Positions 4,512 to 11,419 of a DNA stretch of 17,317 nucleotides are shown in pieces. Position 1 is the stretch's first letter. The number at the start of each line of letters is the position of its first letter. Under the pieces are notes generated by a model. The model was given only the letters and a program-made list of their open reading frames with translations, was not told where the DNA came from and did no database searches. Where the stretch lies: positions 1 to 17,317 of the forward strand of contig CAYYDD010000032.1 of NCBI GenBank assembly GCA_964470515.1, read 5' to 3'. The position numbers were made by a program, and so were the translations under genes. The stretch comes from RGIG3009 sp964470515 (GTDB taxonomy: Bacteria > Bacillota > Clostridia > Oscillospirales > Acutalibacteraceae).

Positions 4512-7046
4512 ATGTCCCTACTTATTATCGACGGTAACAGCATCCTCAACCGTGCGTTTTACGGCATCAAGGTGCTCACCACGCACGACGGTACGCCTAC
4601 CAATGCGTTGGTGGGTTTTCTCAACATCTATCACCGCCTGCTGGAACAGACCCACGCGGATAAGGTAGCAGTCGCGTTTGACCGCAAAGCTCCCACGTTC
4701 CGCCACGCGATGTACAGCAAATACAAGGCGGGTCGCAAAGGGATGCCGGAGGAGCTGGCGGTGCAGTTGCCGCTCATCAAAGACCTGCTGACCCATATGG
4801 GGATCACGGTGTTAGAGCAGGACGGCTACGAGGCTGACGATATTTTGGGAACGCTGTCGGTTGCCGCGGTGCGCGAGGGGGAGATGTGCTATATCGCTAC
4901 CGGCGACCGCGATTCCCTGCAACTGGTGGGGGACGGTGTTACCGTCCTGCTGGCCGCGACCCGTATGGGTCAGCCGGAAACACTGGTGTATGACCGCGCC
5001 GCTATTGAAGAGAAGTACGGTCTTACCCCCGATCAGCTCATCGATCTGAAAGCCCTGATGGGCGATTCCAGCGATAACATTCCCGGCGTACCGGGCGTGG
5101 GCGAAAAGACCGCGCTGGAGTTGCTTCACCGTTTCGAAACGCTGGACGGTGTGTACGAGCACCTTGACGACGGTGATCTGCGCGACAGCCTGCGCCGCAA
5201 GCTGACCGAGGGGCGCGAGAGTGCCTATCTCAGCCGTCGCCTCGGTGAGATCTGCCGCACGATGCCGCTGAACAATACCGCCCCGTCGCACTATGCGCTG
5301 CGCGAGCCTGACCGTCAGTCGCTCGCGGCCTTGATGACGCGTCTGGAACTGTTCAAGCTGATGGAACGGATGGGTCTGTCGCCCGTCACAGCCACTGCCG
5401 ATACCGCCGCTGCGCCGTCTGTTACGCTTGTTGATGCCGACGCTGCCGAGGTGCTTGCCGCTTCCTGCGTGGATATCTGGGTGTCGGGAGATACCGCCTA
5501 TATTGCGGGTGACGGTAAGGCGACGGTGCTGCCCGTGTCGGATCTGCGGTTTATGGCCCTTTTGGCCGATGAAACCGCCCAAAAGCGCACCGCCGATGCC
5601 AAGGCACTGGCCAAGCTGGCACTGGAGCTCGGCGTGACACTCGCCGGAGTGACGATGGACACCTCGCTGGCGGCCTATCTGCTGGATCCGCTGGCCTCCG
5701 GGTATGAGCTGCTGCGTCTGTCACAGCGGTACGGTGTCGCCGCGGCGGAGGGTGAGCAGCCGGAGGAGCTGCGGGTACTGGTCCCTCTGGCGGATACGCT
5801 GGAGGAGGAGATCATCGCCGCCGGGCAGGACAAGCTGCTGCGTGAGATGGAGATCCCGCTGGCACTGGTACTGGCGGATATGGAGCGCGTCGGCTTTGCC
5901 GTGGATCGCGAGGGCTTGCGGCAGTTTGGAGCCGTGCTCGGCACACAGCTTGAGCAGCTGACCGCCGGTATCGCCGAGGCGGTGGGCTATGAATTTAACC
6001 TCAATTCGCCCAAACAGCTCGCGAAGGCCTTGTTTGAGGATCTGGGACTGCCGGCTAAAAAGAAGACCAAGTCCGGATATTCCACCAATGCCGAGGTGCT
6101 GGAAAGCCTGCGCCACGCGCATCCCGTGGTGGGAATGATCCTGGATTACCGTACGCTGTCCAAGCTGAAATCCACCTACTGTGACGGCTTGGATAAAGAG
6201 ATCGCGGACGACGGCCGTATCCACACCAGCTTTAACCAGACGGAAACGCGCACGGGTCGTATCTCGTCCACCGAGCCAAATCTGCAAAATATCCCCGTGC
6301 GTCAGGAGCTCGGACGCGAGCTGCGCCGCTTCTTCCACGCGCGGGAGGGCGCGGTGCTGTGCGATGCCGACTATTCGCAGATCGAGCTGCGTGTGCTGGC
6401 CGCGCTGTCGGGCGATGAAACGATGGTGACCGCCTTTAATGAGGATGAGGATATCCACCGCATCACCGCCGCGCAGGTGTTCGGCGTGCCTGAGGAGCTG
6501 GTCACGCCGCTGATGCGCTCGCAGGCCAAGGCCGTCAACTTCGGCATCGTCTACGGTATCGGTGCTCATTCGCTGTCGGAGGATATCCACGTCACCTACG
6601 GCGAGGCGAAGCGCTTTATCGAAGCTTATCTGGCTCATTACAGTGCCGTCGCGGGCTATATGGACGGCCTAATCGCGCAGGCGCGTGACACCGGCTACGC
6701 CGAAACGCTGTTCGGTCGCCGCCGCCCGTTGCCCGAGCTCAAGGTCAGCAACCACGCCACCCGTTCGTTCGGCGAGCGTGTTGCCCGCAATATGCCCATT
6801 CAGGGCACCGCCGCCGATATCATCAAGCTGGCGATGATCCGCGTGCACGACCGCCTGCACCGTGAGGGGTTGGATGCACAGCTCGTTTTGCAGGTGCACG
6901 ACGAGCTTATCGTCGAGGCGGAGGAGCGAGACGCGCCCCGCGCCGCGCAGATATTGCAGGAGGAGATGGAGGCTGCGGCGAGCCTGTCGGTGCGGCTGCG
7001 CGCCGACGTGCATACCGGCAAAACTTGGTACGACGCTAAGGAGTAG
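4512..7046 (+). CDS. polA: DNA polymerase I (844 aa)
   Basis: Repair and Okazaki-fragment-processing polymerase. The N-terminal 5'-3' exonuclease domain (about 1-290) carries the metal-site motifs IIDGNS, FDRKAPTFRH, EADDILG, ATGDRDSLQL and the helix-hairpin-helix region GDSSDNIPGVPGVGEKTA. The middle domain (about 310-460) sits where the 3'-5' proofreading exonuclease lies but lacks the DxE motif and the other acidic residues, so proofreading is probably absent, as in several Gram-positive and Thermus enzymes. The polymerase domain follows, with motif A DADYSQIEL (D618), motif B R669..K673...F677..Y681, and motif C VHDEL (D797, E798). Start: ATG with AGAAAGGA about 10 nt upstream. The 3' end overlaps the convergent SEDS gene by 11 nt, and no terminator is seen between them. 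Confidence 0.97.
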   Translation: MSLLIIDGNSILNRAFYGIKVLTTHDGTPTNALVGFLNIYHRLLEQTHADKVAVAFDRKAPTFRHAMYSKYKAGRKGMPEELAVQLPLIKDLLTHMGITVLEQDGYEADDILGTLSVAAVREGEMCYIATGDRDSLQLVGDGVTVLLAATRMGQPETLVYDRAAIEEKYGLTPDQLIDLKALMGDSSDNIPGVPGVGEKTALELLHRFETLDGVYEHLDDGDLRDSLRRKLTEGRESAYLSRRLGEICRTMPLNNTAPSHYALREPDRQSLAALMTRLELFKLMERMGLSPVTATADTAAAPSVTLVDADAAEVLAASCVDIWVSGDTAYIAGDGKATVLPVSDLRFMALLADETAQKRTADAKALAKLALELGVTLAGVTMDTSLAAYLLDPLASGYELLRLSQRYGVAAAEGEQPEELRVLVPLADTLEEEIIAAGQDKLLREMEIPLALVLADMERVGFAVDREGLRQFGAVLGTQLEQLTAGIAEAVGYEFNLNSPKQLAKALFEDLGLPAKKKTKSGYSTNAEVLESLRHAHPVVGMILDYRTLSKLKSTYCDGLDKEIADDGRIHTSFNQTETRTGRISSTEPNLQNIPVRQELGRELRRFFHAREGAVLCDADYSQIELRVLAALSGDETMVTAFNEDEDIHRITAAQVFGVPEELVTPLMRSQAKAVNFGIVYGIGAHSLSEDIHVTYGEAKRFIEAYLAHYSAVAGYMDGLIAQARDTGYAETLFGRRRPLPELKVSNHATRSFGERVARNMPIQGTAADIIKLAMIRVHDRLHREGLDAQLVLQVHDELIVEAEERDAPRAAQILQEEMEAAASLSVRLRADVHTGKTWYDAKE

Positions 7047-8106
7047 ACCGTTGCACGCTCATACACAGCCCGACACCGAAAAACAGCGTCAGCAGTGAGC
7101 TGCCGCCTGCACTGAAAAACGGCAGCGTGATACCCAGCACCGGAAACAGGCGCAGTGCCATCCCCACATTAATGACGGTCTGCCCACCGATGAGGGAAAG
7201 CATCCCGAGGCAGAGCAGTCGTCCCAGTCGGTCGGTGCTGCGCTGTGCCGTGCGATATAAGCACAGTAATATCAGCAATAACAACAATAACACGGCCAGC
7301 GCACCGGGGAAACCGAGTTCCTCGCCCGCAACCGTGAAGATAAAGTCGTTGTGTCGGGCATATAACCCGTGCACACCGCCCTCGCCGAGTCCCACACCCC
7401 ACAGCCGCCCCGAACCGATGGCGGTCACCGCCACGTCCTGTTGCCAGCCGGCGGTGTCGCGGTATGCGTCCACATAAATCAGGCATAAAAACCGTGCACG
7501 CTTGTCTTCGGGCATCACCTTCCAGATCAGCGGCACCGCTGCGGCGATCAGCCCGAAGCCGAGGATCAGATACCGTCGCCGCATACCCGCAGCGAACAGG
7601 AGAGACAGACAGACGATGAGCAGCACGGCGGCGTTGCCGTCGTCGCCTTGCGCCGCGACCAGCACGGCGGGTACCGCTCCGTGCAGGATAACGGGAAGCA
7701 GCGTGAGCGGATGCTGCAGATCGTCCTCCACCCGCGCCAGATGTACGCAAAAGGTGAGGATGAATACGATCTTGAGTAGCTCCGATGGCTGAAACAGCAG
7801 CGACTGCCCTCCGATCGACAGGTACAGCCAGTTGCGGTCGTCCGTGCCCGGCACGGTGTAGCCGAGCGGGGTAAAGGTCAGACCGATGAGTAGCAGTGCC
7901 ACAGCGGTCGGGATATACCACCGTTGTGCGATGGTTCGGTAATCGGCGGCGGATACGAGGAGTGCGGCCGTCAGCCCGCCGAGCAGCGAGATGATCTGTG
8001 TCAGCGCACTGCCCGCCGCCGACGATACCAGTACCACACCGTACGCCGAGGCGACCGCACAAAGCAAAAACAGCGGTATGGCGGTGCGTTTTCGGGCTCG
8101 CTTCAC
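7036..8106 (-). CDS. RodA/FtsW-type SEDS peptidoglycan glycosyltransferase (356 aa)
   Basis: Polytopic membrane protein of the SEDS family, which polymerises lipid II glycan strands together with a class B penicillin-binding protein in elongation, division or sporulation. About ten hydrophobic segments are visible. Family signatures: FQPSELLKI after the early helices, DDRNWLYL before it, a central loop with AQGDDGN, GEELGFPG, then GQTVINVGM and the C-terminal LPVLGITLPFFSAGGSS. The start is the GTG at 8106 because AAAGGAGG lies 8 nt upstream; an in-frame start at 8199 would run through the divergent tsaE promoter and ribosome site. Clostridia carry several paralogues (RodA, FtsW, SpoVE), and which one this is cannot be decided here. 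No partner PBP2 is nearby. RodA-type is my best guess. Confidence 0.88.
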   Translation of the reverse strand: MKRARKRTAIPLFLLCAVASAYGVVLVSSAAGSALTQIISLLGGLTAALLVSAADYRTIAQRWYIPTAVALLLIGLTFTPLGYTVPGTDDRNWLYLSIGGQSLLFQPSELLKIVFILTFCVHLARVEDDLQHPLTLLPVILHGAVPAVLVAAQGDDGNAAVLLIVCLSLLFAAGMRRRYLILGFGLIAAAVPLIWKVMPEDKRARFLCLIYVDAYRDTAGWQQDVAVTAIGSGRLWGVGLGEGGVHGLYARHNDFIFTVAGEELGFPGALAVLLLLLLILLCLYRTAQRSTDRLGRLLCLGMLSLIGGQTVINVGMALRLFPVLGITLPFFSAGGSSLLTLFFGVGLCMSVQRSTP

Positions 8107-8148
8107 GGTATTCGCCTCCTTTTTTCTAGTATTACCCGCGAAAACCCG

Positions 8149-8176
8149 TTGCACTTTGCGTTTTTTGTGGTAAAAT
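8149..8176 (+). promoter_or_regulatory. Promoter of the tsaE-tsaB unit
   Basis: -35 TTGCAC (8149-8154), 16-bp spacer, -10 TAAAAT (8171-8176). The -10 is followed by a short leader with AAAAGGGAGG at 8182-8191 and the ATG at 8199. Confidence 0.6.
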
Positions 8177-8198
8177 AGAGCAAAAGGGAGGAGTGCCA

Positions 8199-8621
8199 AT
8201 GATCCGCGTGATCACTCACAGCGCGGCGGAAACCGAAGCCGCCGGCAGCCGTTTAGCGGCACACTGCACCGCCGGTACGGTCGTGGCGTTCTTCGGGGGG
8301 CTCGGTATGGGTAAGACCGCCTTCGTGCGCGGTATGGCTCAAGCATTGTGCCCGGGGGCGGAGGTCTCCAGTCCTACCTTTGCGTTAGTCAACGATTACG
8401 GCGGCGATCCGCCGCTGGTTCATTTTGATATGTACCGCGTCACCGGCTGGGAGGATCTGGACACGACCGGATTCTTCGAGTATCAGGACGCGGGTGCCAT
8501 ACTCGCCGTGGAATGGAGCGAGAACATTGAGGCGGCACTGCCGCCGGACGCTGTGCGCGTCACCATTCAGCGTTTGTCCGAAACCGAACGCGAGATCACC
8601 GTGGAGGGAATCGAGCTGTGA
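8199..8621 (+). CDS. tsaE: tRNA t6A biosynthesis ATPase TsaE (140 aa)
   Basis: P-loop ATPase that drives cycles of the TsaB-TsaD-TsaE complex making N6-threonylcarbamoyladenosine at position 37 of ANN-decoding tRNAs. Walker A is GGLGMGKT (33-40). Family motifs SSPTFALVNDY, HFDMYR and AVEWSENI follow in the expected order. The length (about 140) is typical. The ATG at 8199 is chosen over the GTG at 8193, since AGGGAGG ends about 7 nt before the ATG but only 1 nt before the GTG. The stop overlaps the tsaB start by 4 nt (GTGA), so the two are translationally coupled. It is read from a promoter divergent to the SEDS gene. Confidence 0.95.
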   Translation: MIRVITHSAAETEAAGSRLAAHCTAGTVVAFFGGLGMGKTAFVRGMAQALCPGAEVSSPTFALVNDYGGDPPLVHFDMYRVTGWEDLDTTGFFEYQDAGAILAVEWSENIEAALPPDAVRVTIQRLSETEREITVEGIEL

Positions 8622-9352
8622 AAGCTTTGCCGGAAACCTATCATCTGCTGGCCGTAGAATCCTCTGCCGGGCCTGCCTCCTGCGCACTGCTGCGTGTGGA
8701 GAAGGAGCGGCAGACGCTGCTGAGCTCCGCCTCTGTCAATACCCGCCTGACGCATAGCCAGACCCTGATGCCGATGGTGGACGATATGCTCCGCAATGCG
8801 GGGCTGTCGCTGTCGGACGTCAACGCACTGGCCGTGGCGGTCGGTCCCGGATCGTTCACCGGTGTGCGCATCGGTGTGGCGGCGGTCAAGGGTCTTGCTT
8901 TCCCGGAGAATCTGCCGTGTGTGCCGGTCTCCACGCTGGAAGGGATGGCCTATCGCTTTGCCGGTCTGCCGATGACCTGCGATATCGTCACCGCGATGGA
9001 TGCCCGCTGCCGTCAGGTGTACACCGCGCTGTTTTCGCTGGAAAACGGTGTGCTTACCCGCGAAACACCGGATGAAGCCATCACACTGGATGAGCTGGCT
9101 TCCCGCTTAGCCGCCCGTCAGCGTCCTGTACTGGTGGTGGGAGACGGTGCTGTGCTGTGCTGTGCCGAACTGTCGGGTCTTCAAATGGCTCCCACCGGAC
9201 TGTGCGATCAAAATGCCGTCGGTGTGGCACGGGCTGCCGTGCCGCTACTTGCGTCGGGAGGTGCCGTATCGGGGGATACGCTGCTGCCGATCTATCTGCG
9301 CCTGCCGCAGGCGGAGCGTGAGCTGCGTCGCCGTCAGGCCGAGGCAACCTAA
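8618..9352 (+). CDS. tsaB: tRNA t6A dimerisation protein TsaB (244 aa)
   Basis: Inactive ASKHA-fold paralogue of TsaD that bridges TsaD and TsaE in the t6A synthase. Signatures: LLAVESSAGPASCALL at about residues 9-24, TRLTHSQTLMPM, and the strongly conserved VAVGPGSFTGVRIGVAAVKGLA. Length is near the family norm of 220-240. It starts with GTG overlapping the TGA of tsaE by 4 nt (GTGA), with the ribosome site GTGGAGGGA inside the tsaE end. In many Firmicutes rimI and tsaD follow directly; here uracil phosphoribosyltransferase follows, so tsaD must lie elsewhere. A short hairpin at 9361-9373 after the stop lacks a T run and is not called a terminator. Confidence 0.94.
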   Translation: MKALPETYHLLAVESSAGPASCALLRVEKERQTLLSSASVNTRLTHSQTLMPMVDDMLRNAGLSLSDVNALAVAVGPGSFTGVRIGVAAVKGLAFPENLPCVPVSTLEGMAYRFAGLPMTCDIVTAMDARCRQVYTALFSLENGVLTRETPDEAITLDELASRLAARQRPVLVVGDGAVLCCAELSGLQMAPTGLCDQNAVGVARAAVPLLASGGAVSGDTLLPIYLRLPQAERELRRRQAEAT

Positions 9353-9399
9353 GTATGTAGTCCGCGCTGCGGATATCAAAAATACCGGAGGTCGATAGT

Positions 9400-10032
9400 A
9401 TGTCTTGTAAACCGTTCATTGCGGATCATCCGTTGATCCAGCACAAGGTCTCGATCCTGCGCGATAAGAATACCAGTTCCAAGCTGTTCCGTGAGCTCAT
9501 CCGTGAGATCACGCAGTTGATGGTGTATGAGGCCACCCGCGATCTTCCTCTTTGCGATACCAGGGTCGAAACGCCGATGGCGGTGATGACTGGCAAGAAG
9601 ATCGCCGGCCGTAAGCTGGCGTTCGTGCCGATCTTGCGCGCCGGTCTGGGTATGGTCGACGGTGCCATCGAGCTGGTTCCCTCCGCCCGCGTGGGTCACA
9701 TCGGTCTGTACCGTGACGAGGAAACGATGAAGCCCGTGGAATACTACTGCAAGCTCCCCGGTGACATTCACGAGCGTGAGGTCATCGTGCTTGATCCGAT
9801 GCTCGCCACCGGCGGCTCTGCGGTGGATGCCATCGGCCAGATCAAGCAGCGCGGCCCCAAGAGTATCAAATTTATGTGCATCATCGCCGCACCGGAGGGT
9901 CTGAAGGCTCTTACCGAAGCGCATCCCGACGTGCAGATCTACTGCGCTGCGCTGGACGATCATCTGAACGAAAAATGCTATATCGTACCGGGTCTGGGTG
10001 ATGCCGGTGACCGTATTTTCGGCACAAAATAA
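9400..10032 (+). CDS. upp: Uracil phosphoribosyltransferase (210 aa)
   Basis: Pyrimidine-salvage enzyme converting uracil and PRPP to UMP and pyrophosphate in the cytoplasm. Visible motifs: the N-terminal HPLIQHKVSILRDKNTSS, the FVPILRAGLGMVDG segment, the PRPP-binding loop VIVLDPMLATGGSA at about residues 127-140, and the uracil-binding C-terminal YIVPGLGDAGDRIFGT. Length (210) equals the family norm. CGGAGG precedes the ATG by about 8 nt. It lies 47 nt after tsaB with no clear terminator between, so readthrough from the tsaE promoter is likely. A strong terminator follows. No PyrR-binding or attenuator structure was seen in the short leader. Confidence 0.97.
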   Translation: MSCKPFIADHPLIQHKVSILRDKNTSSKLFRELIREITQLMVYEATRDLPLCDTRVETPMAVMTGKKIAGRKLAFVPILRAGLGMVDGAIELVPSARVGHIGLYRDEETMKPVEYYCKLPGDIHEREVIVLDPMLATGGSAVDAIGQIKQRGPKSIKFMCIIAAPEGLKALTEAHPDVQIYCAALDDHLNEKCYIVPGLGDAGDRIFGTK

Positions 10033-10045
10033 AAAATCGTAACGT

Positions 10046-10082
10046 AAAAGCCGCCTCTCTGCACCCGCAGAAGGCGGCTTTT
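10046..10082. terminator. Terminator after upp
   Basis: Arms AAAAGCCGCC (10046-10055) and GGCGGCTTTT (10073-10082) pair over 10 bp. The inner 17 nt can extend the stem further (TCTGC/GCAGA). A and T runs on both sides let it work in both directions. Confidence 0.88.
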
Positions 10083-10083
10083 A

Positions 10084-10112
10084 TTGACTTTTGGGTGAAA
10101 ATGAAGTAAAAT
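10084..10112 (+). promoter_or_regulatory. Promoter of rpe
   Basis: -35 TTGACT (10084-10089), 17-bp spacer, -10 TAAAAT (10107-10112). It begins directly after the upp terminator and about 40 nt before the rpe start. Confidence 0.72.
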
Positions 10113-10152
10113 AAAATCAAGTACGTATATTGTCAAAGAAAAGGGGATACCT

Positions 10153-10818
10153 ATGCTGATCTCACCGTCCATTCTCACGTGCGATTTTGCGCATTTGGCA
10201 AAGGAACTGGAATTTGTCGAAAACGCGGGTGCCGATATGGTGCACCTCGATGTGATGGACGGGGTATTCGTCCCCAATCTGAGCTTCGGTCCGCCCGTCA
10301 TTGCGCGGATGCGGCCGCTGACGTCGCTGTTCTTTGACGTGCATCTGATGATGGAGTATCCCGACCGCCTTATCAAAGCGTTTGCGGAGGCGGGCGCGGA
10401 TCTCATCAACTTTCATATCGAAAGCGCGTCGCCCGTCGCGGAGACCATTGCGCAGATCAAAGCTCTCGGCAAACAGGTCGCGCTGACGCTGAAGCCCAAG
10501 ACACCGGCAGAAGCGGTGTTCCCATACCTCGATCAGCTGGATATGGTGCTGGTGATGACGGTGGAGCCCGGCTTCGGCGGTCAGGAATTTATGGCTGACC
10601 AGATGCCCAAGGTACGCGCTATCCGTGACGAGATCGACCGTCGCGGTCTGTTCGTCAGGATTCAGGTGGACGGCGGTGTCTCCGCTGTCACTGCCCCGGA
10701 AACGGCTGCTGCAGGTGCTGATATCGCCGTGGTCGGCAGTGCGCTGTTCAATGCGGAGGATCCTGCCGCACTCGTGCGCGAAATTAAACTTGTAAACGTT
10801 GCAGCGCGTCACCGATGA
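10153..10818 (+). CDS. rpe: Ribulose-phosphate 3-epimerase (221 aa)
   Basis: TIM-barrel metalloenzyme that interconverts ribulose-5-phosphate and xylulose-5-phosphate in the pentose phosphate pathway. Signatures: the N-terminal LISPSILTCDF, metal and catalytic residues in HLDVMDG (31-37) followed by FVPNLSFGP, FDVHLMM with the next metal His, MTVEPGFGGQ (phosphate-gripping loop), and VDGGV with the second catalytic Asp. Length matches the family. AAAGGGGAT precedes the ATG. The last 35 nt overlap the 3' end of the convergent mecA gene, and no terminator is seen between them. In many Firmicutes rpe sits with rsgA and thiN downstream of prkC; that context is absent here. Confidence 0.96.
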   Translation: MLISPSILTCDFAHLAKELEFVENAGADMVHLDVMDGVFVPNLSFGPPVIARMRPLTSLFFDVHLMMEYPDRLIKAFAEAGADLINFHIESASPVAETIAQIKALGKQVALTLKPKTPAEAVFPYLDQLDMVLVMTVEPGFGGQEFMADQMPKVRAIRDEIDRRGLFVRIQVDGGVSAVTAPETAAAGADIAVVGSALFNAEDPAALVREIKLVNVAARHR

Positions 10819-11326
10819 TAAGCGGTTTCCCGTGCTCCTCGGTGTAGGCGGCAGCGGCTCGCCCCTTTGCGGTCGTTTCGGTAAACTCGGAAAGCAGCCG
10901 TCGGCAGGCTGGGCCTGCGGTGGCATCGGGATACACGATTAGCCGATAGCCGCTTTCCCACCCGAATAGGGAAGAGGACGGCAAGGTCGATGCCGGTAAG
11001 CGGCACAGCCCGCGCCCGAAGCGCAGCAGCTCGTCAGTCGAGCGGATGGTGTATATCACCGGCTCGGAACGGCGAAACAGCGGCGCGGCATCCAGCGGCG
11101 TAAGCAGCAGCAGGCAGCCGTCGTCTATCGGCAGTGCCTCCACGGTCAGCTCGCCGACAGCACCGAATGCCAGCCGTTCTCTGGCAACGGTGATGAGCCG
11201 TAGCACCGCGCGTCGTGTGGCTTCGTCGCGGGCATCCATACGGTCGAACCGCAGCCCCCAGTGCTGCATATCGGTGTGTGTCATCCATATTTTCAAGCAG
11301 CCGCCTCTGAGCGGTTCCATTTTCAT
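10784..11326 (-). CDS. mecA: MecA-like adaptor protein (180 aa)
   Basis: Matches by pattern the MecA/YpbH adaptors, which deliver substrates such as ComK to the ClpC-ClpP protease. The N-terminal domain (about 1-80) has the usual flow: MKMEPLRGGCLKIWMTHTD, a GLRFDRMD segment like the family's G-x-D-x-x-D turn, helices, then LTVEALPIDDGCLLLLT. After a linker, the C-terminal ClpC-binding-type domain begins near YTIRSTDELLRFG and ends with TEEHGKPLIIGDALQRL, close to the family's EHGKVI ending. It is shorter than the B. subtilis protein (218 aa). The start at 11326 has AGGAGGGGGG upstream and its own promoter. The longer open frame up to 12004 only runs antisense through rnfC. The 3' end overlaps rpe by 35 nt. 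Confidence 0.82.
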   Translation of the reverse strand: MKMEPLRGGCLKIWMTHTDMQHWGLRFDRMDARDEATRRAVLRLITVARERLAFGAVGELTVEALPIDDGCLLLLTPLDAAPLFRRSEPVIYTIRSTDELLRFGRGLCRLPASTLPSSSLFGWESGYRLIVYPDATAGPACRRLLSEFTETTAKGRAAAAYTEEHGKPLIIGDALQRLQV

Positions 11327-11346
11327 CGCAGATCCCCCCTCCTTGT

Positions 11347-11375
11347 ATCTTATTATGAGGACAAGCTCTTGGCAA
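11347..11375 (-). promoter_or_regulatory. Promoter of mecA
   Basis: Read on the minus strand: -35 TTGCCA (11375-11370), 17-bp spacer, -10 TAAGAT (11352-11347). AGGAGG and the ATG at 11326 follow. On the plus strand a weaker TTGGCA (11369-11374), 17 bp, GAATTT (11392-11397) could serve the Rnf-like operon. Confidence 0.65.
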
Positions 11376-11419
11376 GGAACAATTTTTGGCAGAATTTCGA
11401 CGGAAAGGTGGTGCTGCCC

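Noticed and set aside
4812..5582. Long minus-strand open frame (256 codons) inside polA
   Set aside because: Antisense to a clearly coding region with intact family motifs; no ribosome site or family resemblance. GC-rich codon bias produces such shadows.
5721..6638. 305-codon minus-strand open frame inside polA
   Set aside because: Covers the polymerase domain motifs on the other strand; composition is that of a shadow frame.
7169..8062. 297-codon minus frame overlapping the SEDS gene
   Set aside because: Arg/Gly-rich shadow of the SEDS frame on the same strand with no family features.
9361..9373. Hairpin TCCGC-GCT-GCGGA after tsaB
   Set aside because: Only 5 bp with no T run, so not called a terminator.
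10162..10926. 254-codon minus frame over rpe
   Set aside because: Antisense to rpe, whose catalytic motifs are intact; no start signals.
11261..11419. Upstream extension of the rnfC frame
   Set aside because: It overlaps mecA antisense and shows no RnfC similarity; the good ribosome site lies before GTG 11420.
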